Positions 33,626 through 42,572 of a stretch of 64,000 nucleotides of DNA are shown here, one piece after another. Where the stretch lies: the NCBI GenBank assembly GCA_003225055.1, contig QIAU01000154.1, positions 1 to 64,000 of the forward strand. Reading direction: 5' to 3'. Both the position numbers and the translations under genes were made by a program. The DNA comes from Acidobacteriota bacterium. GTDB taxonomy: Bacteria; Acidobacteriota; Terriglobia; Terriglobales; Acidobacteriaceae. The stretch's first letter is position 1. Each line of letters opens with the position of its first letter. The notes below the pieces were generated by a model. It saw only the letters and a list, made by a program, of their open reading frames with translations. It ran no database searches and was not told the origin of the DNA.

Positions 33626-35506
33626 ATGGCTTTACTCGAGAAAATTCGCACCCTGCCCGCCGCCGCCGGCGTGTACCTCTACAAGAACGCCGAAGACCAA
33701 GTCATTTATGTGGGCAAGGCCAAGAACCTGCGCAACCGGGTCAGTTCTTATTTCCACGAAGGCAAGGTGGAGGACACCAAGACCGGCACGCTGGTGCGCG
33801 AGGCGGTCGATGTTGACTACATTGTCGTCGCCAACGACAAAGAGGCGCTGGCGCTCGAAAACAACCTCATCAAGCAGAAGAAGCCCCGCTTCAATATCCT
33901 GCTGCGCGACGACAAGACCTATCCCTACGTAAAACTCACGCTGGGGGAGCGCTATCCGCGGGTGTACGTCACGCGGCGGCTCAAAAAAGACGGCAGCGCT
34001 TACTACGGACCCTACTTCCCTGCCAATCTCGCCTACCGCATCGTGGACTTGATCCACCGGCACTTCCTGATTCCATCCTGCCAAGTCGACTTGACGCGCA
34101 ACCACCCGCGGCCCTGCCTGCAGTATTACATCCGGCGCTGCCTGGGACCGTGCGTGGCAGGTCTGACCACGGCGGATATCTACCTGGAAGCGGTGCGCGA
34201 CGTGAAACTGTTCCTGGAAGGACGGCAGAGCGATCTGTCGCGCTCCTTGCGTGAGCGCATGGGCAAGGCGGCCGAGAGCCAGGAGTACGAGCGGGCCGCG
34301 AAGTATCGCGATCTGATCTCTACGGTCGAGCAGTTGCAGGAAAAGCAGCGGATCGCTTCGGTCGAAGGCGATGATGCCGATGTCTTTGGATATCACTATG
34401 AAAATGGCATGTTGGCCGTGAATCTGTTCCACATGCGCGGGGGCAAGGTGCTGGATCGGCGGGAATTTTTCTGGGAGGATCTGCCGGAGTTCGCCATCCC
34501 GAAGGAATCGGAGTCCATGACGACGGGCGAAGACGCCCGCCCCTCCACCGACTCGTTCCATCCCGAAGAGTTCTTCTCTGCCCTGCTGAAGCAGCTCTAC
34601 ATCAGCCAGCCCTACGCGCCGCGGAACATTTACATTCCGGTCGAGTTTGAGGATCACACGATGCTGGAGGAATTGCTCTCCGAACAACTGGCGGCGGCAG
34701 GTGCGCGTGCCACGCGAGTTCAGATCATCATTCCTCAGCGCGGAGAGAAACGATCTCTGATTGATCTGGCGGGCAATAATGCGAAGCAGTCTTATGACCA
34801 GCGGTTCAGGGTCATGAAGCCCAACCTGAAGGCTGTCCAGGAGGCTCTCGAGGATGCACTCGGCTTGCCCGAGCTGCCGCGGCGTATCGAGTGCTTCGAC
34901 ATCTCGCATATCCAGGGGACCGAGACGGTCGCTTCCATGGTGGTTTGGGAAGATGGCCAGATGAAGAAGTCTGATTACCGGAAGTTCATCATCAAGAGCG
35001 TGGATGGGGTCGACGACTTTGCCTCGATGCGGGAAGTTGTGAGCCGACGCTACCAGCGTGTCGAGGAAGAGAAGAAAAAAATGCCCAGCCTGGTATTGAT
35101 CGATGGGGGCCTGGGCCAGTTGCACGCCGCAGCACAGGCGCTCGATTCGCTCGAAATTATCAATCAGCCCCTGGCCGCGATCGCCAAGCGCCAAGAAATT
35201 ATTTATGTTTACGGACAGGAAGATGAGCCAGTGGTGCTGGATCACCACTCTCCGGTGTTGCACCTGGTGCAACTGATTCGCAACGAGGCGCACCGATTCG
35301 CGGTTGCGTTCCATCGCAAACGTCGCCAGATGCGGGATCGCTCGACGGAATTGATGGAAATCCCGGGCGTCGGTCAGAGCACCACTCGGCGTCTGCTGGA
35401 GCACTTTGGCAGCGTGCAGGCGGTGCGCCAGGCCGATCGAGCGGCGCTTTCGGCGGTGGTCACGCGCTCGCAAGCCGAGGCGATCTTGGATCATTTTAGA
35501 AAGTGA
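33626..35506 (+). CDS. uvrC: UvrABC excinuclease subunit C
   Basis: The product has 626 residues, full length. The GIY-YIG nuclease domain is at 12-95 (GVYLYKNAEDQVIYVGKAKN). The Cys-containing region RPCLQYYIRRCLGPC is near 170. The UVR motif that binds UvrB is at about 205-240 (SLRERMGKAAESQEYERAAKYRD). The RNase H-like C-terminal nuclease shows IECFDISHIQGTETVASMVV and PSLVLIDGGLGQLHAA. Tandem helix-hairpin-helix DNA-binding motifs close the protein (IPGVGQSTTRRLLEHFGS). UvrC cuts both sides of a lesion in nucleotide excision repair. ATG 33626 is supported by the conserved N-terminus. The PD40 gene starts 60 bases after its stop. Confidence 0.97.
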   Translation: MALLEKIRTLPAAAGVYLYKNAEDQVIYVGKAKNLRNRVSSYFHEGKVEDTKTGTLVREAVDVDYIVVANDKEALALENNLIKQKKPRFNILLRDDKTYPYVKLTLGERYPRVYVTRRLKKDGSAYYGPYFPANLAYRIVDLIHRHFLIPSCQVDLTRNHPRPCLQYYIRRCLGPCVAGLTTADIYLEAVRDVKLFLEGRQSDLSRSLRERMGKAAESQEYERAAKYRDLISTVEQLQEKQRIASVEGDDADVFGYHYENGMLAVNLFHMRGGKVLDRREFFWEDLPEFAIPKESESMTTGEDARPSTDSFHPEEFFSALLKQLYISQPYAPRNIYIPVEFEDHTMLEELLSEQLAAAGARATRVQIIIPQRGEKRSLIDLAGNNAKQSYDQRFRVMKPNLKAVQEALEDALGLPELPRRIECFDISHIQGTETVASMVVWEDGQMKKSDYRKFIIKSVDGVDDFASMREVVSRRYQRVEEEKKKMPSLVLIDGGLGQLHAAAQALDSLEIINQPLAAIAKRQEIIYVYGQEDEPVVLDHHSPVLHLVQLIRNEAHRFAVAFHRKRRQMRDRSTELMEIPGVGQSTTRRLLEHFGSVQAVRQADRAALSAVVTRSQAEAILDHFRK

Positions 35507-35565
35507 GCGGTAGGTCGGCGTCCGACGCAAGGTGTAGCGCCGGTATTCGGAAAGGCATCTATCTG

Positions 35566-36621
35566 ATGAAGAGAATTTCATTAGTTCTTCTCCTCCTACT
35601 CGCAAACCTCGCAGTCGCTCAGCAGAACACGTCTCAAAGTGCACCTGCCACGGGCTCTCAGGAAGAAAAACATCTCCGCAATATCCGCCAACTTACGTTT
35701 GGCGGCCAGAATGCCGAGGCTTACTTCTCGGCGGATGACAAGAAGCTGATCTTTCAGTCGACGCGTGACAATCTGAAATGCGATCAGATATTCACCATGA
35801 ACGTGGATGGCTCGGATGTTCGCATGGTATCGAATGGCAAAGGCCGCACGACCTGCGCTTACTTTTATCCCGGCGGCAAAAAAATTCTGTATTCTTCCAC
35901 GTATCTGGGCGGAGCCGATTGCCCGCCCAAGCCGGATTATTCGAAAGGATACGTCTGGGCGGTGTATCCGAGCTTTGATATTTTCACCGCCAATCCCGAC
36001 GGCTCGGATCTGAAGCGGCTCACCACCACGCCCGGCTATGACGCGGAAGCGACCATCTCAGGTGATGGCAAGAAAATCGTGTTCACTTCCCTGCGCCATG
36101 GTGACCTCGACATCTACACCATGGACGCCGACGGCTCATACGTGAAGCAATTGACTCACGAGCTGGGTTACGACGGCGGCCCGGTTTTCTCACCCGATGG
36201 TAAGTTCATTGTTTATCGCGCTCATCATCCCAAGACCGCGCAGGAGATTCGCGACTATAAAGAACTGCTGGCGCAAGACCAGATCCGGCCGACTTACCTT
36301 GAGCTGTGGATCATGAAGGCCGACGGAAGCGACAAGCGCCAGATTACGAATCTGGGCGCGGCCAGTTTCGCGCCATCGTTCTTTCCTGACGGCCAGCGGA
36401 TCATTTTCGCCTCCAATGTGGGCTCGACCGGCGGCATGGGCAATTTCGAGCTTTATGCCGTGAATGCGGACGGAGGGAATCTGGAGCGCATCACTTACAC
36501 GGAAGGCTTCGATGGCTTTCCCATGTTCAGTCCCGACGGCAAAAAACTGGTGTGGGTCTCGGGCCGCAACGGCAAGGTACCGCATGAGACAAACATTTTC
36601 ATCGCCGACTGGATCCCGTAA
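35566..36621 (+). CDS. Secreted TolB/PD40-type beta-propeller protein
   Basis: The start is ATG 35566, at the head of a signal peptide (RISLVLLLLLANLAVAQ); the frame is open further upstream into uvrC but without function. It has 351 residues. The mature part is a propeller made of WD40-like PD40 repeats: IRQLTFGGQNAEAYFSADDK, ATISGDGKKIVFTSLRHGD, PVFSPDGKFIVYRA, FAPSFFPDGQRIIFASN and FPMFSPDGKKLVWVS. No peptidase or TolB D1 domain is present. It is likely a periplasmic scaffold or ligand-binding protein. It may be read through from uvrC, since there is no terminator in between. Confidence 0.8.
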   Translation: MKRISLVLLLLLANLAVAQQNTSQSAPATGSQEEKHLRNIRQLTFGGQNAEAYFSADDKKLIFQSTRDNLKCDQIFTMNVDGSDVRMVSNGKGRTTCAYFYPGGKKILYSSTYLGGADCPPKPDYSKGYVWAVYPSFDIFTANPDGSDLKRLTTTPGYDAEATISGDGKKIVFTSLRHGDLDIYTMDADGSYVKQLTHELGYDGGPVFSPDGKFIVYRAHHPKTAQEIRDYKELLAQDQIRPTYLELWIMKADGSDKRQITNLGAASFAPSFFPDGQRIIFASNVGSTGGMGNFELYAVNADGGNLERITYTEGFDGFPMFSPDGKKLVWVSGRNGKVPHETNIFIADWIP

Positions 36622-36714
36622 CTCGTTTGCTTCGCTCCCCCTGGAGCTGGCTACACAGAAAGTGAAAAGGTTCTACTCTGGAATTTTCTTGACCAGCTAC
36701 TCGGCCGCTTGCCT

Positions 36715-37100
36715 TTTTTCCCCCGACGTAGTCAGCAGTTCCATCCAGAAAATGAACCTGTGCAGTCCACGCAATTCGCCAAGGACTTGGCGAACAATGT
36801 CCGGCCGGCCTATTCCTTCATCACGCCTAACCTAACATTTGCAACGACGCCCACAACTGCTCGTTGACAACGGCTGAGAATTGGTTGAAGACACATATCA
36901 ATCCCCTGATCCAGAACCCATCGTTTCAGAACGGCGGCCTGCTGATCATCGTGTTTGACAAATCAGGCAATGACAACGCGCATGGCGGCGGGCGAGTCGC
37001 CTGGGTCGCGATCAGCCCGCAGCACTCCAAAGCTGGGTACAAGCCGCCGACCCTTTACCAACATCAGAACACTTTGCGACTGATGCTGCAGGCACAGGCA
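36715..37100 (+). pseudogene. Secreted phosphoesterase (acid phosphatase-type) relic
   Basis: Three consecutive pieces in different frames match one family in order: FSPDVVSSSIQKMNL, then VQSTQFAKDLANNVRPAYSFITPNL, then TTAENWLKTHINPLIQNPSF and GLLIIVFDKSGNDN. The last is the metal-binding strand of the alkaline-phosphatase superfamily (PF04185), with the usual D/E replaced by K. Two frameshifts (near 36757 and 36845) and a missing 5' half show it is dead. After about 37100 the DNA is only the antisense of the trypsin-like gene. Intact relatives are the phosphoesterases at 54.1 and 57.1 kb. Confidence 0.75.
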
Positions 37101-37150
37101 CCCTCGCCGGTGCTGGGGCGGGCGGACACTCGGAGACGCCCGTCCCTCCA

Positions 37151-38902
37151 TCATTTCATCGGCATGATTGTCGCCCGCGGTTTCTTGCCAGGGATCAAGC
37201 ACTGTTTGGCCGCGTTCGGGTTCCAGTCCGAGGCTTTGAAGCGGCCGGTCGCGATGATGCGCGTCGGTATTCCTTCCAAGGCAGACGGGATAGCGCGGTG
37301 CGGCTTGCCGCGTTCGACGTAAATAACGATGCCGGGCTGGCCGGGGGTGCTGCTGGTCCCAATGCCGACAGCTAGCACCGCGGCATCGCTCATCAACTCG
37401 GCCTGGTGGCGCTCTTTGACGCGAATGGCGGCAGGCACGGCAGCCTGGAAAAGTTGCTGTTCGCTGGTGGCCGCGAACGGCGCCGGCTGCGCCGCCATGC
37501 CGGTGCACCCAGACACCTGATGCAGTGGGCCCCCAACAATCGTGGCCGCGTTGGTGCCGCTCTTAAACGCGTCAAGCACTTGTTGAATCGGGTTGCCTAC
37601 TGCGGCTCCGGTGTTATCTCCTGCGTACAGTAATGCGACCGGCTGGGCCGTCGTCGAGTCCACGATGAGGGAACCGGAATCGCCGGCATCGGCAAAACTC
37701 GCGCTGGTCATGACCTGGTTGCTGTAAGTGACCGTGGTGGTGGTAGCTCCACCACAACTAGTGGAGTAGTCCACCTTCACCGATACGTTTGTGAATTGTA
37801 CCGTGCCACAGCTAAGGCCCGTGGTGCGCCCGCTCTTCGCGATTGGCATGTTTACAGTGGGGGCAGCTACCGTGTTGGCGGGGGGGGCAGACTGGGGGAC
37901 CCCACCACTCACAGCACCCAGCTGGAGGATTGCGCCTGTCGTATCGACCTGTCCGGTGACGATTTGGGCAATAGCAGCATCCACGCCGTTGTTTTGCAGA
38001 GGCGCGAATTGCGAAAGGTCCGCAACATGCATTTCCAGCGCCGCCCTACATGACGGGCTGGTATCCACGAGTCCCGGTTGGCCAATCGGCTCTGGAAGTG
38101 CCGCTTGCCCGCTGCGCGCCAGAACGTGGCTATTGCTGAGAATGTAGAAGGTGCCTGCGCGAACTACCAGACTTCCCAGCGTGCCGGAGCAGCACAATTT
38201 CGTGGTTCTATCGTTCTCATTCCCGCCGGAGGTACCCAGCGCGATGGGCGCCGCCTCGATCTTCTGATTGATCGTCACATCACCAATCGTGACGGCAGCA
38301 TTTCCTGACTGAGTGGGATCCGCTGTCGAGACTGCACTGACTATCACCTGCGACGGGCTAGGGATAGCAGCAGGGGCGGTAAAAAGACCGGTGTTATCAA
38401 TTGTCCCGACCGTGGAATCCCCGCCCGGTGTTCCGTTTACTTCCCAAGTAACGGCGGTATTGCTTTGGCCACTTACGGTGGCGGCGAATTGCTGCTGTGC
38501 GCTGAGGTTCAGCATGGTCTGGGATGGAGTCACGCTGACGGCTACGGTCACGGTAACGCTGGCCGACCCTGATTTTGTAGGGTCAGCTTGCGACACCGCG
38601 GTTACGGTCACGATCGCGGGAGTGGGTATATTCGCCGGCGCGGTGTACAGTCCGGTGGGAGAAATCGATCCGGTGGTGGCGGGATTCCCCCCGATGACTC
38701 CGTTTACTTTCCAGGTAACCGTCGTGTTGGTTGTGTTGGTTACGGTCGCTGAGAAGGCGTGCGTGCCTCCCACAGGAACTCTTTGGCTTGTAGGAGTAAC
38801 GGTGATCGTAACCGGCGGAGGAGGAGGCGAGCCACCGCCACAATTTGCCAAAACTAGCGCCGATAGTGCCGTCGCCGCCAGCAGCAGGCTCCGCCTGCGC
38901 AT
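37151..38902 (-). CDS. Lipoprotein with two Ig-like domains and a trypsin-like protease domain
   Basis: The start is ATG 38902, with GGAGGTGAT directly upstream; 583 residues. The lipobox is ALVLANC followed by GGG and a Pro-rich spacer. Two bacterial Ig-like (BIg-2) units follow (FSATVTNTTNTTVTWKVNG and FAATVSGQSNTAVTWEVNG), sharing GLYTAPA/GLFTAPA turns. From residue 230 the fold matches a Nal1/trypsin-like serine protease: catalytic His in FYILSNSHVLA, Asp in NNGVDAAIAQI, Ser in FADAGDSGSLIVD. Probably a surface-anchored protease displayed on a stalk. A C-terminal segment of about 100 residues is unassigned. It converges on the phosphoesterase relic. Confidence 0.8.
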   Translation of the reverse strand: MRRRSLLLAATALSALVLANCGGGSPPPPPVTITVTPTSQRVPVGGTHAFSATVTNTTNTTVTWKVNGVIGGNPATTGSISPTGLYTAPANIPTPAIVTVTAVSQADPTKSGSASVTVTVAVSVTPSQTMLNLSAQQQFAATVSGQSNTAVTWEVNGTPGGDSTVGTIDNTGLFTAPAAIPSPSQVIVSAVSTADPTQSGNAAVTIGDVTINQKIEAAPIALGTSGGNENDRTTKLCCSGTLGSLVVRAGTFYILSNSHVLARSGQAALPEPIGQPGLVDTSPSCRAALEMHVADLSQFAPLQNNGVDAAIAQIVTGQVDTTGAILQLGAVSGGVPQSAPPANTVAAPTVNMPIAKSGRTTGLSCGTVQFTNVSVKVDYSTSCGGATTTTVTYSNQVMTSASFADAGDSGSLIVDSTTAQPVALLYAGDNTGAAVGNPIQQVLDAFKSGTNAATIVGGPLHQVSGCTGMAAQPAPFAATSEQQLFQAAVPAAIRVKERHQAELMSDAAVLAVGIGTSSTPGQPGIVIYVERGKPHRAIPSALEGIPTRIIATGRFKASDWNPNAAKQCLIPGKKPRATIMPMK

Positions 38903-39139
38903 GATCACCTCCAGCGAATGCCTTACGGGAAGGCTAGTAGTCTGGTCCGAGTAGAGCGGCGATGAAGTGGTCACGGGATACGAAAGTCAGGCGCCGTTAT
39001 CATTTGGACAGCCAAAATAATCTGAGTAGAGATGGGCAATCGTAGCCTGCCCTGCGATTGCGAGTCAATCTCCGTGTCAGTAGAGCTTTCCGCCCGAAGG
39101 TACATACTCGATCTAATGTCAGCGATCTACCAGGTGCCA

Positions 39140-39698
39140 CTAGGCCAAACGCATCCACTCGTAAACAGTGTTCTTGGCCCACTCCCGATCCGTCCACCAC
39201 TCCAAACCGAATTCGGTCGGATCATAGACAGCGGCTACACTAACCTTCAGGTCGGGAAACTCCCGGTGAAAGCTGCTGAGGGCGCGCCGGGGGTGAAAAT
39301 CCGAGGTCACCAGCAAGAGACTGTGAGCGCCGAGCGGCCTGAGACACCCGCCTGCCCCGCCGACCTCCTCCCGGGTAGAAAGGCCTGGGATGGGGCCAGT
39401 AACGATTTGCGGTGCCTGGGGCAGGCTTTGCACCCAGCGTTCGGCGAGTTCCCGCACTGTCTATTGATAGACGCGAGCGCGCGCGGGAACATCTAAGATC
39501 TACTTTGAGCCGTATGCTTGGCTGAGCAATTCTAGGCCACGAACTGGCCGGTAACGGGTCTCGCCGGCTATGACGAGGATAGCATCGGGACCTTCGTGGA
39601 TCGTCGATGACGAGCCAGCGCCTGGCCTTGGCGGCAAGGATAACGATAACGAGGAGGAAAACTGCGAGGACGGGAATAAAGATCGGGCGTTTCTTCAT
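39140..39698 (-). pseudogene. YdcF/SanA-like DUF218 membrane protein, decayed
   Basis: ATG 39698 opens with KKRPIFIPVLAVFLLVIVILA, a single membrane anchor, and RRWLVIDDP. A one-base-type frameshift near 39600 moves to the frame reading GPDAILVIAGETRYRPVRGL, the DUF218 nucleotide-like fold start. In that frame two stops interrupt at 39500-39502 and 39461-39463, then homology resumes (ERWVQSLPQAPQIVTG, HSLLLVTSDFHPRRAL, GLEWWTDREW) to the natural end at 39140. Three independent lesions show a real pseudogene. Intact relatives act in envelope polysaccharide or vancomycin-tolerance functions. Confidence 0.75.
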
Positions 39699-39844
39699 CC
39701 TCCCCTGATCAGGCCATGGGTGAAGGCGGGTCATAGACCCGCTTTCAGACGGACCATTCCATCATGGTAGCTGAACTAGATTTCGCTCGATCTAGCTAGG
39801 GGCGCCGGTTCGGGCCACTCACTGTGCTAGGATTATTTTTTCTT

Positions 39845-41203
39845 ATGACCACTCCTGCCATGCCGTCTGCCCTCTCCGAAGAACTCAAGAGCAAGATCGA
39901 AACCCGCCGCGCGAATGTAGCCGTCATTGGCATGGGCTACGTCGGGCTGCCGCTGGCGCTGCTTTATATTGGGCAGAAATTTCCCGTGACCGGCTTTGAT
40001 ATCGACCGCCGCAAAGTCGACACCCTCAATGAGGGCGGCTCTTATATTTACCGCATCGAAACTTCCGATATTAAGGAAGCGCTTAGCCGTGGTTTCTCGG
40101 CCACCTCCGATTATTCGCGCCTGACCACGATGGACGCCGTCATCATCTGCGTCCCCACGCCGCTCGATGAATATCACGAGCCAGACCTTAGCTACATCCG
40201 GGCGACTGCCGAAGCCATCGCCCCCAATCTGCGGGCCGGGCAACTGGTGGTCCTGGAGAGCACGACCTATCCCGGAACCACGGAAGAAGTGTTGATTCCG
40301 ATTCTTGAGAAAAACAACCGGCTCGGCCTCAAAGCCGCACGCGGAGGAGAGGCGAGCGGGCAAGAGTTCTTTGTCGCTTTCTCGCCCGAACGTGAGGATC
40401 CCGGCAATACCACCGTGGCGCGGCGGGATATCCCCAAGGTGGTGGGCGGACTCGATCCGCAGGCTGCCGATCTGGCGGCGGCGTTATACGGCTCGATTTT
40501 CAACCGGGTCGTGCGCGTCTCCTCGCCGGCAGCCGCCGAGATGACCAAGCTCCTGGAGAATATCTATCGCTGCGTGAACATTGCTTTGGTCAACGAGCTC
40601 AAGCTGTTGTGTCTGCGAATGGGCCTGGACATTTGGGAAGTCATCGACGCTGCTTCTACCAAGCCGTTTGGATTTCAGGCCTTCTATCCCGGCCCCGGCC
40701 TCGGCGGCCATTGCATTCCGGTGGATCCGTTCTACCTTTCCTGGAAGGCGAAGGAGTTTGATTTCCGCACGCGTTTTATCGAGCTGGCCGGCGAGGTTAA
40801 CGTGGCCATGCCGTACCACGTCCTTGCCGCCGTCATCAACGCACTAAACCGGCAGAAGAAGCCATTGAATGGCTCGCGCGTGCTTGTGCTGGGCGTCGCG
40901 TATAAGAAGGATATCGACGATCTGCGGGAATCGCCGGCCTTAACCATCATCGAACTGCTGCAAAAAGAAGGCGCCGAAGTTTCTTATCACGATCCCTACT
41001 TCCCCTTCATCGGCAAGGGCCGCAAGTATGACCTCGGAATGAAGCGCGCCGAGATCGAGAATCTGGGACAGTACGACTGCGTGCTGATTGTGACCGACCA
41101 TTCCGACTACGATTACCAGCGCATCGTCGAGGAATCGAAGCTGGTGGTGGACACGCGCAACGCCACGCGCGGCATCCGCCGCCCCAACCTGGTGCGCTGT
41201 TAA
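39845..41203 (+). CDS. UDP-N-acetyl-hexosamine 6-dehydrogenase (WbpA/TviB/WecC type)
   Basis: About 452 residues from ATG 39845; an upstream ATG at 39824 is open but sits before AT-rich DNA. The NAD-binding Rossmann motif is VAVIGMGYVGLPLAL. The central helical dimerisation part contains EMTKLLENIYRCVNIALVNE. The catalytic cysteine lies in GPGLGGHCIPVDPFYLSW, where the thiohemiacetal forms. The UDP-binding C-terminal domain has LVLGVAYKKDIDDLRESPAL. By family it oxidises UDP-HexNAc to the uronic acid for capsule or O-antigen synthesis; whether glucose or N-acetyl sugars are used cannot be told. No other polysaccharide genes are adjacent. Confidence 0.9.
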   Translation: MTTPAMPSALSEELKSKIETRRANVAVIGMGYVGLPLALLYIGQKFPVTGFDIDRRKVDTLNEGGSYIYRIETSDIKEALSRGFSATSDYSRLTTMDAVIICVPTPLDEYHEPDLSYIRATAEAIAPNLRAGQLVVLESTTYPGTTEEVLIPILEKNNRLGLKAARGGEASGQEFFVAFSPEREDPGNTTVARRDIPKVVGGLDPQAADLAAALYGSIFNRVVRVSSPAAAEMTKLLENIYRCVNIALVNELKLLCLRMGLDIWEVIDAASTKPFGFQAFYPGPGLGGHCIPVDPFYLSWKAKEFDFRTRFIELAGEVNVAMPYHVLAAVINALNRQKKPLNGSRVLVLGVAYKKDIDDLRESPALTIIELLQKEGAEVSYHDPYFPFIGKGRKYDLGMKRAEIENLGQYDCVLIVTDHSDYDYQRIVEESKLVVDTRNATRGIRRPNLVRC

Positions 41204-41509
41204 GAACTTCTAACCGCCCACGGTTGGGCCCCAAAGGAAATTCCCAATCCTGGGAGATTTGCTCCCGAAACCGGTAATTTTTTGGCGGGGCCGGCCCGAT
41301 GGCGTCTCGACCGATTGCTTCCCGGCGGCAAGTAGCTGGTGAGGAAACCCTTAGCCACGCCGCCGTGCTCTCGAACTTGGCCTTAAGCGTGCTGCTGACT
41401 GGGGGGAGCTAGCTGTGATCGTCTCCCCAGCAGGAAGCCCGGCGCTGGTGGGAGTATGCGGGCAGGAATTGTTGGCCGTAGAGGCATCAATTCAGCATCT
41501 CAGGTTAAC
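41204..41509. other. 306-base leader region before the TonB-like gene
   Basis: It contains a small GGGAG/CTCCC hairpin near 41255 followed 12 bases later by TTTTTT, possibly a weak terminator for the dehydrogenase. The remaining 220 bases are GC-rich and partly self-complementary. I tested the eye for cobalamin and c-di-GMP riboswitch boxes and found none. Confidence 0.4.
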
Positions 41510-42553
41510 ATGGGCACAGTTGTGAATGCGGGCCTGTTTTCTCTCTTGCCCGAGCCGAAATCCCGCTGGAGGGAGTTTTCCTTCAGTTACGGGATTGAGG
41601 TTGTGGCTGTGTCATTTGTACTCACGCTGAGTATCCTGAGGCCCCAGCTCATCACGGAAACAGCGCGCTATGACAAGATCATCTCCCTGGTGCCGACTCC
41701 GCCGCCGGTGAATCATCAGCCGGCACCGGTTCGCATCGTGGATCGGACCAAGGTAGTTGCCCAGTTTAAAGCGCCAATTCCCGACAACTTCCGCCTGCTC
41801 GCCCCGAAGCCAAGACCCGCGGCGCACGAGGAAGTCGCACCTAAGATAGAACTTGCGGCCGGCAAGGCGCCCGTCCTCTCCGATAAGCCGGTGATTCCAC
41901 GCCAACTAGTCCGCACCAACGTCTTCTCAACCGGCAGCTCGGCTGCTCCGACCCTGGCGGCTGCTCCACAGAAGGTCGAGACCGGCGGGTTTGGCGACCC
42001 CAATGGGGTGCCTGCCACAGAAAATCGCGGGAGGACAGTCAATATCGCGCAACTGGGTTCGTTCGATCTGCCTGCCGGGCCGGGATACGGAAATGGGACC
42101 GGCGGCGCACGGGGTATGAAGGGCGTCGTTTCCAGCGCGGGCTTTGGCAACGGCGTGGCAACCGGTGATGGGTCGGGGCGCATTTCGACCACCCGCGGCA
42201 CGGTACGACAGGGCGGATTCGGAGACGCGGAATCGGTGGTCGCTCAACCGACTCGCTCCCGTCCTCGCGAAGATGCCAAGTCGAAATTGACCCCCGCAGA
42301 GATCATCTCCAAGCCGACTCCGGCATACACCGAAGAAGCCAGAAGGTTGCGCATCGAAGGCGAAGTAGTTCTGGAAGTGGTGTTCGAAGCTTCGGGGAAG
42401 TTGCATGTGGTGCGGGTGGTGCGCGGTCTGGGCCACGGGTTGGACGAAAACGCGGTGCGAGCTGCGGAACAGATCCGCTTTAAGCCGGCGCTGCGCGAAG
42501 GCCAGCCCGCAGACTCCACCGCCATGCTGCACATCATTTTTCAGCTGGCTTAG
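41510..42553 (+). CDS. TonB-like energy transducer
   Basis: The start is set at ATG 41510 (347 residues), just ahead of the membrane segment. The N-terminal cytoplasmic part LFSLLPEPKSRWREFSFSYG precedes one helix (EVVAVSFVLTLSILRPQL). A long Pro/Ala/Gly-rich periplasmic linker (70-260, with repeated GGFGD and GFGN motifs) leads to the TonB C-terminal domain: KPTPAYTEEARRLRIEGEVVL, VVRGLGHGLDENAVRAAEQ and FKPALREGQP. It would couple inner-membrane energy to outer-membrane receptors, but no ExbB/ExbD or receptor is present here. It ends 19 bases before the M48 peptidase gene, so the two likely form an operon. Confidence 0.85.
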   Translation: MGTVVNAGLFSLLPEPKSRWREFSFSYGIEVVAVSFVLTLSILRPQLITETARYDKIISLVPTPPPVNHQPAPVRIVDRTKVVAQFKAPIPDNFRLLAPKPRPAAHEEVAPKIELAAGKAPVLSDKPVIPRQLVRTNVFSTGSSAAPTLAAAPQKVETGGFGDPNGVPATENRGRTVNIAQLGSFDLPAGPGYGNGTGGARGMKGVVSSAGFGNGVATGDGSGRISTTRGTVRQGGFGDAESVVAQPTRSRPREDAKSKLTPAEIISKPTPAYTEEARRLRIEGEVVLEVVFEASGKLHVVRVVRGLGHGLDENAVRAAEQIRFKPALREGQPADSTAMLHIIFQLA

Positions 42554-42572
42554 AAACTTTCAAAAAGGAATT

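Noticed and set aside
33632-35644. A 670-residue open frame antisense to uvrC
   Set aside because: It mirrors uvrC, has no family text, and results from GC-rich codon bias of the real gene.
41204-41509. Cobalamin or other riboswitch before the TonB-like gene
   Set aside because: No B12 box or other known riboswitch core was recognised.
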